NCBI GenBank assembly: GCA_937899305.1
Contig: CALDJV010001052.1
Location: 1-7,158, forward strand
Length of the DNA stretch: 7,158 bases
Direction: 5' to 3'
From: an uncultured Cytophagaceae bacterium
GTDB taxonomy: Bacteria > Bacteroidota > Bacteroidia > Cytophagales > Microscillaceae
Below, one piece after another: positions 7,081 through 7,158 of the stretch. A model generated the notes under the pieces. It did no database searches. It was not told the origin of the DNA and was given only the letters and a program-made list of their open reading frames with translations. The stretch's first letter is position 1. Every line of letters starts with the position of its first letter. The position numbers and the translations under genes are program-made.

Positions 7081-7158
7081 TCGCTTTGCGCAACCATTTA
7101 ACAATGGAACAATGCAACAATAGAAATTAATCATCGCTTCGCGCAGCCATTTAACAAT
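7081..7158. repeat. 53-base-period direct repeat, second copy cut by window edge
   Basis: A 25-base block at 7081-7105 (TCGCTTTGCGCAACC then ATTTAACAAT) recurs at 7134-7158 (TCGCTTCGCGCAGCC then ATTTAACAAT) with 23 of 25 identical, 53 bases apart. The two differences are both transitions. The second copy reaches the final base of the window, so the array probably continues. The spacer is made largely of the 8-base tandem repeat listed next. Confidence 0.7.
7101..7124. repeat. Three tandem 8-base units ACAATGGA / ACAATGCA / ACAATAGA
   Basis: Three head-to-tail 8-mers share ACAAT and a final A, at 7101-7108, 7109-7116 and 7117-7124. They overlap the end of the first 25-base block, and the second block ends at the window edge in the same AACAAT, suggesting the 8-mers belong to the larger repeat unit. 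AACAAT-rich strings like this are, from memory, common between genes in Bacteroidota. Confidence 0.65.

Larger units (their letters stand above)
6845..7158. other. Non-coding, repeat-bearing region upstream of the GNAT gene
   Basis: These 314 bases contain no credible coding frame on either strand. The first ~90 bases, A/T-rich and next to the GNAT start, must carry that gene's promoter unless it lies farther upstream, but no good match to the Bacteroidota -33/-7 pattern stands out. From about 6937 to the end the sequence is made of two unrelated families of short degenerate repeats, listed separately. Confidence 0.7.

Noticed and set aside
6937..7158. CRISPR array
   Set aside because: Repeats are degenerate, of two unrelated families, with related rather than unique spacers, and no cas gene is nearby.

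Overview
The window looks like Bacteroidota chromosome, most likely a marine Cytophagales-type bacterium. The reasons are moderate GC, start codons without Shine-Dalgarno sequences, a siderophore-type TonB-dependent receptor beside a DUF3526-type ABC-2 transporter, and intergenic DNA of the 'TTAGTCCACAGT' and 'AACAATGGAACAATGC' kind that I recall from this phylum. The genus is a guess; Microscilla-like genomes come to mind. No tRNA, rRNA, CRISPR array, insertion sequence or phage gene was found.

Layout. Bases 1-2160 (+) hold most of an outer-membrane TonB-dependent siderophore receptor whose 5' end lies outside the window. A strong hairpin plus T-rich tail follows at once (2168-2210). Sixteen bases beyond that tail begins a tightly packed ABC-2 transporter set: permease 1 (2226-3674), permease 2 (3676-5028, one base later) and the ATPase (5051-5746). 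A 115-base convergent intergenic gap holds a short perfect palindrome and a longer imperfect hairpin. On the minus strand a two-gene unit is read toward it: a GNAT acetyltransferase (6844-6377), then five bases later a small cytosolic protein resembling DUF6714 (6371-5862). The last ~310 bases are non-coding and carry two families of short repeats, one running off the window edge.

How the genes may work together. The receptor would import a ferric siderophore or similar ligand using TonB energy. The three ABC genes encode an ATPase with two different membrane subunits, each with large non-membrane regions after the first membrane helix and before the last. No substrate-binding protein or importer-type permease is present, so the ABC complex is more likely an exporter or periplasm-facing machine than the inner-membrane half of an uptake route. 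Its link to the receptor is inferred from gene order only, and the hairpin between them suggests the two are expressed at different levels. The GNAT/DUF6714 pair is probably unrelated to the transporter.
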